DNA of 64,000 nt, taken from the NCBI RefSeq assembly GCF_900106095.1, contig NZ_FNUD01000002.1:4919501-4983500 (forward strand), read 5' to 3'. Numbering within the stretch: position 1 is the stretch's first letter; every line of letters starts with the position of its first letter. Below the pieces are notes generated by a model. It worked only from the letters and a program-made list of their open reading frames with translations. It did not search any database and was not told the DNA's origin. A program made the translations under genes and the position numbers. The DNA comes from Pseudomonas deceptionensis. GTDB lineage: Bacteria > Pseudomonadota > Gammaproteobacteria > Pseudomonadales > Pseudomonadaceae. Below, piece after piece: positions 23,054 to 33,177 of this stretch.

Positions 23054-23506
23054 ATGACCCCAGAACCAAATAAAGAGCTGACCAAAGTCGACTTTTACAT
23101 CCTGCCCAGCGCAGACCCGGCAGCGCGCCTGGATTTCGCCTGCAAACTCACCGAAAAGGCCTGGCGCCTTGGCCATCGCGTGTATCTGCACTGCGCGGAT
23201 GGCGTACAACGCCAGGAGCTGGATGAACGCCTGTGGCGCTTCAAGGGCGAGAGTTTCGTGCCCCACAGCAACACCGAAGACGAACCCGACGGCGTGATCG
23301 TGATGGGGCTGGCAGACGCACCGCCCAGCCATCAGGACTTGCTGATCAACCTGGACCTCAAAGTCCCCGAATTTTTCAAACGCTTCGCACGCGTGGCCGA
23401 AGTAGTGGTCGAAGACCCCGCCGTACGACTGGCCGCACGGGAGAGTTTCCGCTTCTACCGTGAACAGGGCTATCCTCTGCAAGACCACAAGCTACAACGA
23501 CTCTGA
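23054..23506 (+). CDS. holC: DNA polymerase III subunit chi
   Basis: A 150-residue replication protein that links the clamp loader to SSB. The typical N-terminal stretch KVDFYILPSADPAARLDFAC and the middle HCADGVQRQELDERLW are clear. It lies 59 bases after pepA and 7 bases before the next small gene. It starts with ATG; the sequence before it (CAGGAACCGCA) supplies an AGGA. Confidence 0.94.
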   Translation: MTPEPNKELTKVDFYILPSADPAARLDFACKLTEKAWRLGHRVYLHCADGVQRQELDERLWRFKGESFVPHSNTEDEPDGVIVMGLADAPPSHQDLLINLDLKVPEFFKRFARVAEVVVEDPAVRLAARESFRFYREQGYPLQDHKLQRL

Positions 23507-23513
23507 GCACACA

Positions 23514-23903
23514 ATGGACACCTCCAATTCGCCGCAAAAAGCTGCACACCTGCTCGATGACCTTGAGTCCATTCGCAAGCTGCTCGGCGATGAAGGCCTG
23601 CAACCGCCGCTGCTGACAGAGATGGTCAGCCAGGAGGGCGAGCAGATTCCGCTGCTGTCTGAAGTGATCGACGATGAAGCCGAGCACGTCCCGAGTCAGA
23701 TACCGCTGGTCGGCATTACCCCGGCCCCCGTCGCAGAAAAAGCCCCGGACGCATTGCTCGTGCATCTGGACAAAGAACTGCGCACCGCGGCGCAAGCGAT
23801 CATGCAAGACGTGATCAACGACTTCGCCCCCCACATCGAAACAGAAATCAAGCGCCGCCTCGAAGCGCACATGGAGCGCCTGCTCGCTCAGCATCAGAAC
23901 TGA
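23514..23903 (+). CDS. Hypothetical protein between holC and valS
   Basis: A 129-residue acidic, mostly hydrophilic protein with no membrane segment. The first half is rich in short leucine/proline repeats (PPLLTEMV, IPLLSEVI, SQIPLVGI), which look like repeated short linear motifs. The C-terminal third is predicted helical (HLDKELRTAAQAIMQDVIN and ETEIKRRLEAHMERLL). I know it as an uncharacterised gene found at this site in pseudomonads. Its position 7 bases after holC suggests co-transcription and perhaps a replication-related partner, but nothing in the sequence proves that. The ATG at 23514 is preferred to an in-frame start at 23460 lying within holC. Confidence 0.8.
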   Translation: MDTSNSPQKAAHLLDDLESIRKLLGDEGLQPPLLTEMVSQEGEQIPLLSEVIDDEAEHVPSQIPLVGITPAPVAEKAPDALLVHLDKELRTAAQAIMQDVINDFAPHIETEIKRRLEAHMERLLAQHQN

Positions 23904-23920
23904 TTGGAGCCCCAATTCCT

Positions 23921-24018
23921 GTAGCCGCTGCCGCAGGCTGCGAAAAGGTTCGCAGGACCTTCAAAAGACCGGGGCCGCTGCGCAGCCCATCGCAGCCTCG
24001 CGCCTCGGCAGCGGCTAC
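23921..24018. repeat. Second-family palindromic repeat (GTAGCCGCTGCCGCAGG type) before valS
   Basis: The left arm GTAGCCGCTGCCGCAGGCTG (from 23921) and a right arm ending GGCAGCGGCTAC (to 24018) enclose an inner GGCCGCTGCGCAGCCCATCG. The same layout recurs at 28088, 33998 and 40920. Confidence 0.85.
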
Positions 24019-24114
24019 AAAATTTCGGACTCAGCAGCACAACTCGCCCTGCGCCTCCCACCCCGCTATACTTGTCGGCTTTCCTGAATTAATGCCAATA
24101 GGGTCCCGCCGCGC

Positions 24115-26961
24115 ATGGATAAGACCTACCAGCCGCACGCCATTGAAACTTCCTGGTACAAAACCTGGGAAGAAGAGAATTATTTTGCCCCGCAAGGCGC
24201 GGGCGACCCGTACACCATCATGATCCCGCCGCCGAACGTCACCGGCAGCCTTCACATGGGTCACGGCTTCAACAACGCGATCATGGACGCCCTGATCCGT
24301 TTCCGCCGCATGCAGGGTCGCAACACCCTGTGGCAGCCGGGCACCGACCACGCGGGTATCGCCACCCAGATGCTGGTTGAGCGTCAGATCGAAGCACAAG
24401 GTCTGAACCGCCACGACCTGGGCCGCGAAAAATTCCTGGACAAGATCTGGGAATGGAAAGACCAGTCCGGCGGCAATATCAGCCGTCAGATCCGTCGCCT
24501 CGGCTCGTCCGTAGACTGGAGCCGTGAACGCTTCACCATGGATGACGGCCTGTCAGAAGCCGTGAAAGAAGCTTTCGTGCGTTTGCACGAAGACGGCCTG
24601 ATCTATCGTGGCAAGCGTCTGGTCAACTGGGACACCAAGCTGCACACCGCCATTTCCGACCTTGAAGTGGAAAACCACGACGAGAAAGGTTTCCTGTGGA
24701 ACCTGCGCTACCCGCTGGCTGACGGCGCCAAGACCGCCGAAGGCCTGGACTACCTGGTGGTTGCCACCACTCGTCCGGAAACCATGCTCGGCGACGCTGC
24801 CGTTGCGGTAAACCCGGAAGACGAACGCTACAAGGCCCTGATCGGCAAATTCGTTGAGCTGCCACTGGTTGGCCGCCGCATCCCGATCATCGCTGACGAC
24901 TACTGCGATCCTGAATTCGGCACCGGCTGCGTGAAAATCACCCCGGCCCACGATTTCAACGACTACGAAGTCGGCAAGCGCCACAACCTGCCGCTGCTGA
25001 ACATCTTTGACAAAAACGCCAAAGTGCTGGCTGCTGCTCAGGTGTTCAACCTCGACGGCAAGCTCAACGAAACCGTCGACGGCACCCTGCCAGCCAAATA
25101 CGCCGGCCTGGATCGCTTTGAAGCGCGTAAACAAATCGTTGCTGATTTTGACGAAGCCGGCCTGCTGGTCAGCGTCGACGATCACGCCCTGAAAGTACCG
25201 AAGGGCGACCGCTCCGGCACCATCATCGAGCCGTGGCTGACTGACCAGTGGTACGTATCGACCAAGCCGCTGGCAGAACCTGCCATTGCTGCCGTTGAAG
25301 ACGGCCGCATCGCGTTCGTGCCTAAACAGTACGAAAACATGTACTTCTCGTGGATGCGCGACATCCAGGACTGGTGCATCAGCCGTCAGCTGTGGTGGGG
25401 CCATCGCATCCCGGCCTGGTACGACGAATCGGGCAAGGTCTATGTAGGCCGCGACGAAGCTGAAGTCCGCGCCAAGAACAACCTGGGGCCGGACGTTGCG
25501 CTGCAACAGGACAACGACGTGCTCGACACCTGGTTCAGTTCGGGTCTGTGGACGTTCTCCACCCTGGGCTGGCCGGAAAAAACCGACGCGCTGAAAACCT
25601 TCCACTCCACTGACGTGCTGGTGACGGGCTTCGACATCATTTTCTTCTGGGTTGCCCGGATGATCATGCTCACCATGCACCTGGTGAAAAACGAAGACGG
25701 CACCCCGCAAGTTCCGTTCAAGACCGTGTATGTACACGGACTGGTACGAGACGGTCAGGGCCAGAAGATGTCCAAGTCCAAGGGCAACGTCCTGGACCCG
25801 CTGGATATCATCGACGGCATCGAACTCGAAGAACTGGTGGCCAAACGTACCACCGGCCTGATGCAGCCAAAACTGCTGAAGAAGATCGAGAAGCAGACCC
25901 GCGACGAATTCGCAGACGGCATTGCCAGCTACGGCACCGACGCCCTGCGCTTCACCTTCTGCTCGCTGGCGTCCACCGGTCGTGACATCAAGTTCGACAT
26001 GGGCCGCGTTGAAGGCTATCGCAACTTCTGCAACAAGATCTGGAACGCTGCACGCTACGTGCTGGACAAGGGCGAAGACTGCGGCCAGAACGGCGAAGCC
26101 TACGAACTGTCACTGGCCGATCGCTGGATCATCTCGCAGCTGCAACGTACTGAAGCCGAAGTGACCCGTCACCTCGACCAGTTCCGTTTCGACCTGGCCG
26201 CACAAGCGCTGTACGAGTTCATCTGGAACCAGTACTGCGACTGGTACCTGGAACTGTCCAAGCCTGTGCTGTGGGACGAGAACGCTCCGGTAGAACGTCA
26301 GCGCGGCACCCGCCGTACGCTGGTCCGAGTACTGGAAGTGGCCTTGCGCCTGGCGCACCCGTTCATGCCGTTCATCACCGAAGAAATCTGGCAGCGCATC
26401 GCGCCGCTGGCCGGCGTTGAAGGCAAGACCATCATGCTGCAACCTTGGCCAGTGGCCAACGAAGCACGCATTGACCAGGCGGCCGAAGACGATATCGAAT
26501 GGCTCAAGGGCCTGATGCTCGGCACGCGTAACATCCGTGGCGAAATGAACATCGGTCCGGGTAAGCCATTGCAGCTGTACCTTAAAAACGTCAGCAGCGA
26601 AGACCAGCGCCGTCTGACCGAGAACGATGCCTTGCTCAAAAAGCTGGCTAAACTCGAATCGATCACCGTGCTGCAAGACGGTGCCGAAGCGCCTCTGTCT
26701 GCTACCGCTCTGGTAGGCGAGATGGAAGTGCTGGTGCCAATGGCCGGCCTGATCGACAAAGATGCAGAGTTGGCGCGCCTGGACAAGGAAATCCAGCGCT
26801 TGCACGGCGAAGTAGCACGCGTTGGCGGCAAGTTGTCGAACGCCGCATTCGTTGACAAGGCCCCGGCCGAAGTCATCGAGAAAGAACGTGCCAAGTTGGC
26901 CGAAGCCGAACAGGCCTTGAGCAAACTGGCAGACCAGCACGCGCGGATTTCCAGCCTGTAA
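24115..26961 (+). CDS. valS: Valine--tRNA ligase
   Basis: A 948-residue class I aminoacyl-tRNA synthetase. It has the HIGH-type motif in [12 protein letters not shown], the editing domain (TRPETMLGD), the KMSKS motif as [14 protein letters not shown], the anticodon-binding domain, and the C-terminal coiled coil (about residues 880-948) that contacts tRNA. Length is normal. The ATG at 24115 gives [20 protein letters not shown], the usual start; a Shine-Dalgarno is weak. A TATACT element lies at 24067-24072 but has no matching -35. Confidence 0.98.
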   Translation: MDKTYQPHAIETSWYKTWEEENYFAPQGAGDPYTIMIPPPNVTGSLHMGHGFNNAIMDALIRFRRMQGRNTLWQPGTDHAGIATQMLVERQIEAQGLNRHDLGREKFLDKIWEWKDQSGGNISRQIRRLGSSVDWSRERFTMDDGLSEAVKEAFVRLHEDGLIYRGKRLVNWDTKLHTAISDLEVENHDEKGFLWNLRYPLADGAKTAEGLDYLVVATTRPETMLGDAAVAVNPEDERYKALIGKFVELPLVGRRIPIIADDYCDPEFGTGCVKITPAHDFNDYEVGKRHNLPLLNIFDKNAKVLAAAQVFNLDGKLNETVDGTLPAKYAGLDRFEARKQIVADFDEAGLLVSVDDHALKVPKGDRSGTIIEPWLTDQWYVSTKPLAEPAIAAVEDGRIAFVPKQYENMYFSWMRDIQDWCISRQLWWGHRIPAWYDESGKVYVGRDEAEVRAKNNLGPDVALQQDNDVLDTWFSSGLWTFSTLGWPEKTDALKTFHSTDVLVTGFDIIFFWVARMIMLTMHLVKNEDGTPQVPFKTVYVHGLVRDGQGQKMSKSKGNVLDPLDIIDGIELEELVAKRTTGLMQPKLLKKIEKQTRDEFADGIASYGTDALRFTFCSLASTGRDIKFDMGRVEGYRNFCNKIWNAARYVLDKGEDCGQNGEAYELSLADRWIISQLQRTEAEVTRHLDQFRFDLAAQALYEFIWNQYCDWYLELSKPVLWDENAPVERQRGTRRTLVRVLEVALRLAHPFMPFITEEIWQRIAPLAGVEGKTIMLQPWPVANEARIDQAAEDDIEWLKGLMLGTRNIRGEMNIGPGKPLQLYLKNVSSEDQRRLTENDALLKKLAKLESITVLQDGAEAPLSATALVGEMEVLVPMAGLIDKDAELARLDKEIQRLHGEVARVGGKLSNAAFVDKAPAEVIEKERAKLAEAEQALSKLADQHARISSL

Positions 26962-26977
26962 TCACGCTGCGCACCTG

Positions 26978-27036
26978 ATCGCGGGCAAGGCCGCTCCCGC
27001 AGGGTTTAACTCTGCAGGAGCGGGCTTGCCCGCGAT
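26978..27036. repeat. Third-family REP hairpin between valS and rlmF
   Basis: ATCGCGGGCAAGGCCGCTCC (from 26978) pairs with a right arm GAGCGGGCTTGCCCGCGAT ending at 27036. It differs from the other two repeat families. It lies directly after valS and ends 23 bases before the rlmF start, so it could affect rlmF translation or read-through. Confidence 0.85.
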
Positions 27037-27059
27037 TGCTTTTGTGGAATGAATTGAAC

Positions 27060-28076
27060 ATGACTACCCCACGTACTTCCAAAGCCACACGCCACAAGCC
27101 CAAGCCTGCAGGTGAAGCCAAGCCGGTCGAGCCGCGCGTCAAGCCGAGCCTGCACCCGCGTAACCGTCACCAGGGCCGCTATGACTTCCCGCAGCTGATT
27201 TCGGTCTGCCCTGAGCTGGCGGAGTTTGTGATCATCAACCCGTACGGCAAAGAGAGCATCGACTTCGCCAACCCGAGCGCCGTACGCGTATTCAACCGCG
27301 CCCTGCTCAAGGCGTTCTACGGGATTGCCCACTGGGATATCCCGGCTGACTACCTGTGCCCGCCGGTACCGGGGCGCGCCGACTACGTGCACTTCCTGGC
27401 AGACCTGCTGGCCAGCATCAACGACGGTGAAATCCCGCGCGGTCAGAACGTTCGCGTACTGGACATCGGCATGGGCGCCAACTGCGTCTACCCGCTGATC
27501 GGCCATAGCGAATACCGCTGGCAGTTCCTGGGCACCGAAGTCGACCCGACGGCAGTAAAAGCCGCCAAGGCGATTGTGCAGTCCAACGGTCTGAACAAAG
27601 CCATCAGCCTGCGCCTGCAACCCAACCCGCAGAAGATCCTGCTGGACCTGCTGGAAAGCAGCGAGCGCTTTGACCTGACCATGTGCAACCCGCCGTTCCA
27701 CGCCTCTCTGGATGAAGCGACGCGCGGCAGTGAGCGCAAATGGCGCGCACTGGGCAAGGCAGATCCCAAGCGCAAGCTGCCGGTTCTGAACTTCGGTGGC
27801 CAGGCGGCCGAATTGTGGTGCGAAGGTGGCGAACAGCGCTTTGTCACTCAGCTGATTCGCGAAAGCATTCAGGTGGGCCGCCAAATACTGTGGTTCAGCG
27901 TTTTGGTGTCCAAGGCTTCGAACTTGCCGGCCATCCAGACTGCGCTGAAAAAAGCGGGTGCCCGCGAAAGCCAGGTGGTGGACATGTCCCAAGGCAACAA
28001 GCAAAGCCGCTTTGTAGCCTGGACGTTCCATGACAAAGAGCAGCAGCAGATGTGGCGCGAGAAGAACTGGAAGTAA
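27060..28076 (+). CDS. rlmF: 23S rRNA (adenine(1618)-N(6))-methyltransferase
   Basis: A 338-residue SAM-dependent methyltransferase that modifies A1618 of 23S rRNA. The basic N-terminus ([11 protein letters not shown]) suits rRNA binding. The SAM-binding motif I is [12 protein letters not shown], and the catalytic motif is [12 protein letters not shown], an NPPF typical of N6-adenine methyltransferases. The ATG at 27060 gives [15 protein letters not shown]; an in-frame upstream start at 27036 would lie at the end of the REP hairpin. Confidence 0.93.
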   Translation: MTTPRTSKATRHKPKPAGEAKPVEPRVKPSLHPRNRHQGRYDFPQLISVCPELAEFVIINPYGKESIDFANPSAVRVFNRALLKAFYGIAHWDIPADYLCPPVPGRADYVHFLADLLASINDGEIPRGQNVRVLDIGMGANCVYPLIGHSEYRWQFLGTEVDPTAVKAAKAIVQSNGLNKAISLRLQPNPQKILLDLLESSERFDLTMCNPPFHASLDEATRGSERKWRALGKADPKRKLPVLNFGGQAAELWCEGGEQRFVTQLIRESIQVGRQILWFSVLVSKASNLPAIQTALKKAGARESQVVDMSQGNKQSRFVAWTFHDKEQQQMWREKNWK

Positions 28077-28087
28077 GCAGCCACAGA

Positions 28088-28186
28088 TGTAGCCGCTGCC
28101 GCAGGCTGCGATAAGAGCAGAGGGGCCCTGAGAAAGCGGGGCCGCTTCGCAGCCCATCGCAGCCTCGTGCCTCGACAGCGACTACA
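28088..28186. repeat. Second-family palindromic repeat after rlmF
   Basis: It runs from TGTAGCCGCTGCCGCAGGCT to CAGCGACTACA, with the inner GGGGCCGCTTCGCAGCCCAT as in the copies at 23921 and 40920. It lies between rlmF and the terminator. Confidence 0.85.
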
Positions 28187-28200
28187 AGATTTGCGGGCAT

Positions 28201-28242
28201 AAAAAAACCGCACTTCGGAGTGATCCGAAGCGCGGTTTTTTT
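28201..28242. terminator. Bidirectional rho-independent terminator between rlmF and hup
   Basis: A stem ACCGC-A-CTTCGG / CCGAAG-C-GCGGT with one mismatch and a 6-base loop is flanked by seven A on the left and seven T on the right. It can therefore terminate both convergent genes. Confidence 0.93.
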
Positions 28243-28251
28243 ACAACAGTC

Positions 28252-28533
28252 TTACTTGTTAACAGCGTCAGTCAGGCCTTTGGCCACAACGAGCTTGATA
28301 ACTTTTTTGGCTGCGATTTCGATGGCTGCGCCAGTCGAAGGGTTACGGCCAGTACGGGCAGGACGCTCGGTCACTTTCAGTTTGCCAATACCTGGCAGAG
28401 TGATTTCGCCGCCATTTTCCAATTGATCAGCAACGATCTGAGCCAGTTGGTCCAGAGCGTTACGCGCAGTAGTTTTTGGCGCGTCGATAGCTTCAGCGAT
28501 ATCGGCAATCAGTTGGTCTTTAGTAATAGCCAT
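28252..28533 (-). CDS. hup: HU-family DNA-binding protein
   Basis: A 93-residue nucleoid protein starting MAITKDQLIADIAEAID. The beta-arm signature appears as GIGKLKVTERPARTGRNPST, which inserts into the DNA minor groove, and the C-terminal helix ends GLTDAVNK. HU bends and compacts DNA and affects global transcription. There is a good Shine-Dalgarno (GGGAAGGAA). It is divergent from yejK, another nucleoid-associated protein, and ends at a bidirectional terminator. Which HU paralogue it is (alpha- or beta-like) cannot be settled here. Confidence 0.95.
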   Translation of the reverse strand: MAITKDQLIADIAEAIDAPKTTARNALDQLAQIVADQLENGGEITLPGIGKLKVTERPARTGRNPSTGAAIEIAAKKVIKLVVAKGLTDAVNK

Positions 28534-28919
28534 TGAGATGTTCCTTCCCTATCAAATTCATTTGGTTTGCAGAGTGCAATGTCAGCCATCGAGCCAGATC
28601 TCAAGGGTCTGGCACACCCGCCAGCTTTCACGACGAATCGCGGATGTAGATAGCTAAAACGGGGTTTGGTTCGACCTGACACATGCTGAATGCACGCTTT
28701 ACGCCGTTTCCGAGCGCAAGACCGGGCAAAACTAGCACAGAGACGACCAAATATCCGCCTCTACCTGGCCATTTGGTCAGCTTTCTGGCCTTAAAACTGT
28801 AAAAAAACCGCCTCGGGCGCACTCAAGCCCCCCAAACCCCGACCCATCGCTCAGGTGCGGTACACTTGGCGTCTTTGCGGGGTGTGCACCCTGCCCTCTC
28901 ATTACACGCCGAGAAGCCC
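28534..28919. other. Divergent hup/yejK intergenic region
   Basis: 386 bases. Both promoters should lie here, but I find no hexamer pair good enough to call. A weak hup candidate is TTGCAC-17-TTTGAT on the minus strand at about 28550-28580. An open frame on the minus strand at 28628-28822 has no coding signature. A run of eight A precedes CCGCCTCGGGCG at about 28800, which looks like half of a terminator but lacks a clean partner arm. Confidence 0.5.
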
Positions 28920-29924
28920 ATGCCGATCCGTCATTGCATCGTCCATTTGATTGACAAAAAACCTGACGGTACGCCCGCAGTTCTCCACGCCCGCGACTCT
29001 GAACTGGCCGAGTCTCAAGCCATCGAGAACATGCTCGCTGACCTCAATGAAAGCTATAACGCCAAGCAAGGCAAAGCCTGGGGCTTTTTCCATGCCGAGT
29101 CCGGAGCGCACCCGTTCAGCGGCTGGCTCAAGGAATACCTCGATGGCGGTAAGGACTTCACCGCTTTCAGCCGCGTTGCCGTCGAGCATCTGCAAAAACT
29201 GATGGAAGAGTCCAACCTCTCCGTGGGCGGTCACGTGCTGTTCGCCCATTACCAGCAAGGCATGACCGACTACCTGGCCATCGCCCTGCTGCACCACAGC
29301 GAAGGCGTTGCGGTGACCTCGGAGCTGGATGTGACCCCGTCCCGCCACCTGGACCTCGGCCAGCTGCACCTGGCCGCACGGATCAATATTTCCGAGTGGC
29401 AGAACAACAAGCAGTCCAAGCAGTACATTTCGTTCATCAAAGGCAAGAACGGCAAGAAAGTCTCGGAGTACTTCCGCGACTTTATCGGCTGCCAGGAAGG
29501 TGTCGACGGCCCGGGCGAAACTCGCACCTTGCTCAAGGCTTTCAGCGATTTCGTTGAAAGCGAAGACTTGCCCGAAGAGTCCGCCCGCGAAAAAACCAAA
29601 ACCCTGGTCGATTACGCCAGCAGCCAGGCCAAAATCGGTGAACCGATGGGCCTGGCAGAGCTGTCCGAGCTGATCGACGAAGAACGCCCCAAAGCGTTCT
29701 ACGACCATATCCGCAACAAGGACTACGGCCTGTCGCCAGAGATCCCGGCCGATAAACGCACCCTTAACCAGTTCCGTCGCTTCACCGGGCGCGCTGAGGG
29801 CCTGTCTATCAGCTTTGAAGCCCACTTGCTGGGCTCCAAGGTCGAATTCGACGAAGAGGCCGGCACACTGGTGATCAAGGGCCTGCCGACCCAACTCCTC
29901 GACCAGCTCAAGCGCAGCAAGTAA
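28920..29924 (+). CDS. yejK: Nucleoid-associated protein YejK
   Basis: A 334-residue NdpA/YejK-family protein found associated with the nucleoid, of unclear biochemical role. It starts [19 protein letters not shown], the standard N-terminus; the family-like middle includes [20 protein letters not shown] and the C-terminal part [18 protein letters not shown]. The ATG at 28920 is chosen over an in-frame start at 28866 because the extra residues are not family-like. Its stop overlaps the next gene's ATG by one base (TAATG), suggesting coupled translation. Confidence 0.94.
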   Translation: MPIRHCIVHLIDKKPDGTPAVLHARDSELAESQAIENMLADLNESYNAKQGKAWGFFHAESGAHPFSGWLKEYLDGGKDFTAFSRVAVEHLQKLMEESNLSVGGHVLFAHYQQGMTDYLAIALLHHSEGVAVTSELDVTPSRHLDLGQLHLAARINISEWQNNKQSKQYISFIKGKNGKKVSEYFRDFIGCQEGVDGPGETRTLLKAFSDFVESEDLPEESAREKTKTLVDYASSQAKIGEPMGLAELSELIDEERPKAFYDHIRNKDYGLSPEIPADKRTLNQFRRFTGRAEGLSISFEAHLLGSKVEFDEEAGTLVIKGLPTQLLDQLKRSK

Positions 29925-30283
29925 TGCTCAAGGGTGTCTTGAAGAAAGTCCTGTTTGTTCTGGTGGTGGTGGTTATCTTCCAGAACTGGGGCAAGATCGA
30001 GCGAGTGCTCAACCCCTCAGGTGTCGTGCCCGAACAAACCCGGGCCAACGCCCGGGTGGTCCTGTATGCCACCGAGTGGTGCGGCTACTGCAAGGCGACG
30101 CGCCGGTTTCTGGATGAGAAAGGCATCCCGTTCAAAGAGTTCGATATCGAGAAAGACCCCGCTGCACGCCAGGCCTATGAAGCGCTGGGCGGCCGCGGGA
30201 TTCCGATACTGGACGTCAATGGCACGCTGCTCAGGGACTTCAAGCCGGATGCGATAATGGCGGCGCTGAAGACTGGCCAATAG
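29924..30283 (+). CDS. Membrane-anchored glutaredoxin-like protein
   Basis: A 119-residue thioredoxin-fold protein. One N-terminal hydrophobic helix (about 8-21, [14 protein letters not shown]) is followed by a glutaredoxin domain. The redox motif is CGYC in [15 protein letters not shown], and the cis-proline loop is [11 protein letters not shown]. The single helix suggests an inner-membrane anchor with a soluble thiol-disulfide domain. It is translationally coupled to yejK. Its last 44 bases overlap the convergent GIY-YIG gene. The substrate is not known. Confidence 0.85.
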   Translation: MLKGVLKKVLFVLVVVVIFQNWGKIERVLNPSGVVPEQTRANARVVLYATEWCGYCKATRRFLDEKGIPFKEFDIEKDPAARQAYEALGGRGIPILDVNGTLLRDFKPDAIMAALKTGQ

Positions 30284-30545
30284 CGCAGTGTGCCTGGCTT
30301 TGCACCAGGCATTCCTTGGCGCTCTTTTTGAGCTTTTTGATCAGTCGTTCCTGGCGCAAGGCTTCGCCCTTGTCTGGCCAGGACTCGACATAAACCAATG
30401 CCACCGCCGGGCTCGAAGCGAAGAAGCGCGCGCCCTTGCCCGTCTGGTGCTTGGCAAAGCGGCGCACCGGGTCATCGCTGATGCCGCAATACAGAGCGCC
30501 ATTGGCGGCCCGCACCAGGTACACACACCAGGGTTTTTCACTCAC
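30240..30545 (-). CDS. GIY-YIG nuclease-family protein (UPF0213/YhbQ-like)
   Basis: A 101-residue single-domain GIY-YIG protein: [18 protein letters not shown] holds the two motif strands, followed by [14 protein letters not shown] and the basic helix [11 protein letters not shown]. Such small stand-alone members are often linked to DNA repair or structure-specific cleavage; no target is evident. The GTG at 30545 fits the domain boundary ([11 protein letters not shown]). The frame stays open upstream, but that part overlaps the NTF2-like gene. It lies 2 bases after the NTF2-like gene on the same strand. Its 3' end overlaps the glutaredoxin-like gene by 44 bases. Confidence 0.85.
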   Translation of the reverse strand: MSEKPWCVYLVRAANGALYCGISDDPVRRFAKHQTGKGARFFASSPAVALVYVESWPDKGEALRQERLIKKLKKSAKECLVQSQAHCAIGQSSAPPLSHPA

Positions 30546-30547
30546 TT

Positions 30548-31018
30548 TCAACGGCCAGCCTGAAAGGCCTTGAGCCCTTTTTGCGCCTGAGCCCGGATGG
30601 CGTTTTTCACCAACGGCGTCCACCCCAGCAACACTCCCTTGGCCCCCAGCGCCTGACGCGACCAGCGCCACAGGTCAAAGTGATCGTGGTGCTCGCAGAT
30701 CTTGCCGTCACGAAACACAAACCGTGCCTGGATATCGTTGACCACCGTGGCGCCGGTCTGGCTGAACACGTAGGTCGCCACCCAATGTGCGCTGCCGCGC
30801 TGCCCGTCGGCCTGAACCTGATCGAAGGTCAGGCTGAAATCCTTCGCACGCGAGGTCAGCATGCGCCACATGTCCGACGCATCGCGGCCGCGCAACTCGC
30901 CAAATACCGGGTCGCTGAACAACACGTCGTCGGTGTAACAGGCGGCCATTGCCTGAGCATCAAGCTGCTGGAAGGCTTGGTAGAAGCGAGTGATCAACGC
31001 TTGATGGTCTTGGCTCAT
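30548..31018 (-). CDS. SnoaL/NTF2-like protein
   Basis: A 156-residue protein with the NTF2-like cone fold used by ketosteroid isomerases and many uncharacterised enzymes: [19 protein letters not shown], then [18 protein letters not shown], and the strand-rich half with [17 protein letters not shown]. Function cannot be assigned. The ATG at 31018 (MSQDHQALI) is the usual start for relatives; an in-frame start at 31063 adds an unconserved stretch. It is probably co-transcribed with the GIY-YIG gene. Confidence 0.8.
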   Translation of the reverse strand: MSQDHQALITRFYQAFQQLDAQAMAACYTDDVLFSDPVFGELRGRDASDMWRMLTSRAKDFSLTFDQVQADGQRGSAHWVATYVFSQTGATVVNDIQARFVFRDGKICEHHDHFDLWRWSRQALGAKGVLLGWTPLVKNAIRAQAQKGLKAFQAGR

Positions 31019-31084
31019 GGCAGGGTCCGTTCGGGTCAGGAATCCCAGCACGATAATCTGCAATGAGCCGAAACACTACGTTCT

Positions 31085-32380
31085 TCAGACTCTCTCGCTC
31101 TGCACATTCACATAACGGGCACGCCCGGCACCGAGCCCGGCGACGATGGCCCCCAGCCCGATCACCGCGAAAATCCAGCCCACCGCACTCCAGCCCCCCG
31201 TCACCTCATGCACCACGCCGACGGCCAGCGGCCCCAGCGATGCCACGGTATAACCAATGCCCTGGGCCATGCCCGACAGGCTGGCAGCCACATGGGCATC
31301 GCGTGAGCGCAACACGATCATGGTCAGCGCCAGGCTGAACGTACCGCCCTGCCCCAGGCCCAACACAATCGCCCAGCCCCACAGCCCCTCGATAGGAGCG
31401 TAAAGGCAGCCAAACAAGCCGGCCAGGGTCATGCACATGACCACCACAATGGCCAGTCGCTGATCTTTACCGCGTGTGGCCAGCCAGGGCGCCGTGAGCG
31501 CCGTCAGCAGTTGCACGATGACCGAGCCAGACATTACCAGCCCGGCCTGGGTCGGCGTCAGGCCGCGCCCGATCAGGATCGAAGGCAACCAGCCGAAGAC
31601 GATGTAGGACAACGAGGACTGCAACCCCATATAAAGCGTCACCTGCCAGGCCAACGGGTCACGCAACAGACCACGCACGCGATAAGCGACGTTGTGTGCC
31701 CCCTGACGCTTGGTTACTTGCGGCAACCAGAAAACAGCTGCAATCAGCGCAGGCAACGCCCAAAACCCCAGCCCCATCGCCCAGCTCTGGCCCAGCCACT
31801 CACTCAGAGGCACCGTCGCCCCGGCAGCCAACGCCGCGCCAAGGCACAGGGCCATGGTGTAAACCCCGGTCATGGTGCCCGCATGCCCGGCGAAATCACG
31901 CTTGATAATGCCCGGCAAGAGCACGCCGATCACGCCGATACTGGCCCCCGCCAGAATGCTCCCGGCAAACAGCCCCACCTCGCCCAGGTAACTGCGCAGG
32001 ACAATCCCGCCGCCCAGCGTGAGTAGAATCCCCAGTACTACCCGTTCAGTACCAAAACGTCGGGCCAGGATCGGCGCCAAAGGCGCGAACACCCCCAGGC
32101 AAAGCACCGGCAATGTTGTCAACAAGCCGGCATGTGCTGCCGACAGGCCCAAGCTGTCCGACACCTCGCCAAGCAGCGGCGCCATGCTGGACAACGCGGG
32201 GCGCAGGTTCAACGCCACCAGCACCAGGCCCAACAGCAACAACCACGGGCGCAGCACCACCGGCGGGGTTTGCTGCACCTGCTCGTCGTCAATCTCGGCG
32301 TCGATCAGCAACGCTTCCAGCTCATCCAGATGACGAACGGGTTCAACACTGGCATTGGCGACTGAGGTGGGGTGGGTCAT
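31085..32380 (-). CDS. MFS transporter, CynX/NimT family
   Basis: A 431-residue permease with about twelve hydrophobic segments. The first begins LRPWLLLLGLVLVALNLRP, a sequence typical of the cyanate/nitroimidazole-like CynX/NimT group. The N-terminal 50 residues are a long acidic cytoplasmic tail (IDAEIDDEQVQQ). The ATG at 32380 has GGAGAA 6 bases upstream; an in-frame ATG at 32404 lies within the regulator gene. It follows the GntR-family gene by 13 bases, so it is probably the target of that regulator. The substrate is unknown; an organic anion or small metabolite is plausible. Confidence 0.87.
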   Translation of the reverse strand: MTHPTSVANASVEPVRHLDELEALLIDAEIDDEQVQQTPPVVLRPWLLLLGLVLVALNLRPALSSMAPLLGEVSDSLGLSAAHAGLLTTLPVLCLGVFAPLAPILARRFGTERVVLGILLTLGGGIVLRSYLGEVGLFAGSILAGASIGVIGVLLPGIIKRDFAGHAGTMTGVYTMALCLGAALAAGATVPLSEWLGQSWAMGLGFWALPALIAAVFWLPQVTKRQGAHNVAYRVRGLLRDPLAWQVTLYMGLQSSLSYIVFGWLPSILIGRGLTPTQAGLVMSGSVIVQLLTALTAPWLATRGKDQRLAIVVVMCMTLAGLFGCLYAPIEGLWGWAIVLGLGQGGTFSLALTMIVLRSRDAHVAASLSGMAQGIGYTVASLGPLAVGVVHEVTGGWSAVGWIFAVIGLGAIVAGLGAGRARYVNVQSERV

Positions 32381-32393
32381 GGCCTTCTCCGGT

Positions 32394-33053
32394 TCAAGGT
32401 TCATTGATCAACGTCCGGCACAGCGCCATGGCCCGTTGGGAGTCTTGTTGTTCGACGGCTTCGAGTAACTCGACATGCAGGTCAAAAACCAATTGGCGCC
32501 GCGGATGAACGTCCATTGTTTTGCGCAAATGGTTGCTCACCACGCTCGCGGTGTAGCGGTACAGCTCGCTCAAGGCCGGGTTGTGCGCGGCATCTATCAG
32601 TCGCTGGTGAAACAGCAGATCGCAGCAGATATAGGTGTCGAGTTCACCGTGGTAGTGCTGGCCGCTTGCTTGCAGCGCCTGATGCAACAGCCGCAAGTCT
32701 TCGTCCGTGCGGCGCAGGGCTGCCAGGCCAACGGCTTCGACTTCCAGAATGTGCCGCATCTCACGTCCCTGCTCCATCGAACAGGATGACAACGCACGCA
32801 GCGTATCCATCGGGTCCACACGCCCGCGAAGGTAGCTGCCATCCCCTTGGCGGATCTCGATCAGCCCGGCAAACGCCAGCACGCGCATGGCTTCACGCAC
32901 GGTGTTACGGCTGATGTTCAACTGCGTCGCCAGCTCGGGCTCGGTCGGTAAACGCTGCCCCACCTCCCAGGTACCGTTGTTTATTCGCGTACGCAGCTGC
33001 TCGAGGGCCTGGTCGACCAAGGAACGTTTTACTAGAGGGGAAGCATCTGTCAT
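32394..33053 (-). CDS. FadR-type GntR-family transcriptional regulator
   Basis: A 219-residue regulator with an N-terminal winged helix (LRTRINNGTWEVGQRLPTEP, ISRNTVREAMRVLAF) and an all-helical FCD ligand-binding domain, whose metal/ligand residues would include the histidines in LLFHQRLIDAAHNPALSELY. It precedes the MFS gene in a two-gene unit and probably controls it and itself. The ATG at 33053 (MTDASPLVKRS) is preferred; an in-frame ATG at 33074 exists, with no better ribosome site. GGATG/CATCC half-sites just upstream are candidate operators. Confidence 0.88.
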   Translation of the reverse strand: MTDASPLVKRSLVDQALEQLRTRINNGTWEVGQRLPTEPELATQLNISRNTVREAMRVLAFAGLIEIRQGDGSYLRGRVDPMDTLRALSSCSMEQGREMRHILEVEAVGLAALRRTDEDLRLLHQALQASGQHYHGELDTYICCDLLFHQRLIDAAHNPALSELYRYTASVVSNHLRKTMDVHPRRQLVFDLHVELLEAVEQQDSQRAMALCRTLINEP

Positions 33054-33067
33054 TGAATTCGCCTTTT

Positions 33068-33102
33068 CATCCAATCATAGGATGAATTTTCCCACATCCT
33101 AT
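33068..33102. promoter_or_regulatory. Candidate operator of the FadR-type regulator
   Basis: Three half-sites of the same element lie within 35 bases: CATCC (33068-33072), ATAGGATG (33077-33084) and CATCCTAT (33095-33102). The last two form an exact 8-base inverted repeat with a 10-base spacer. The position directly upstream of the regulator start suits autoregulation. Confidence 0.45.
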
Positions 33103-33177
33103 CCAGAGCTCTGCATATGGGCAATCAACTACAGATTAAGAGCTCCAAAAAAATGATAATTAACCATTGAATAAAAA

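Noticed and set aside
28628..28822. Small open frame in the hup-yejK gap
   Set aside because: No Shine-Dalgarno, no conserved-looking sequence, rich in rare combinations; lies in a promoter region.
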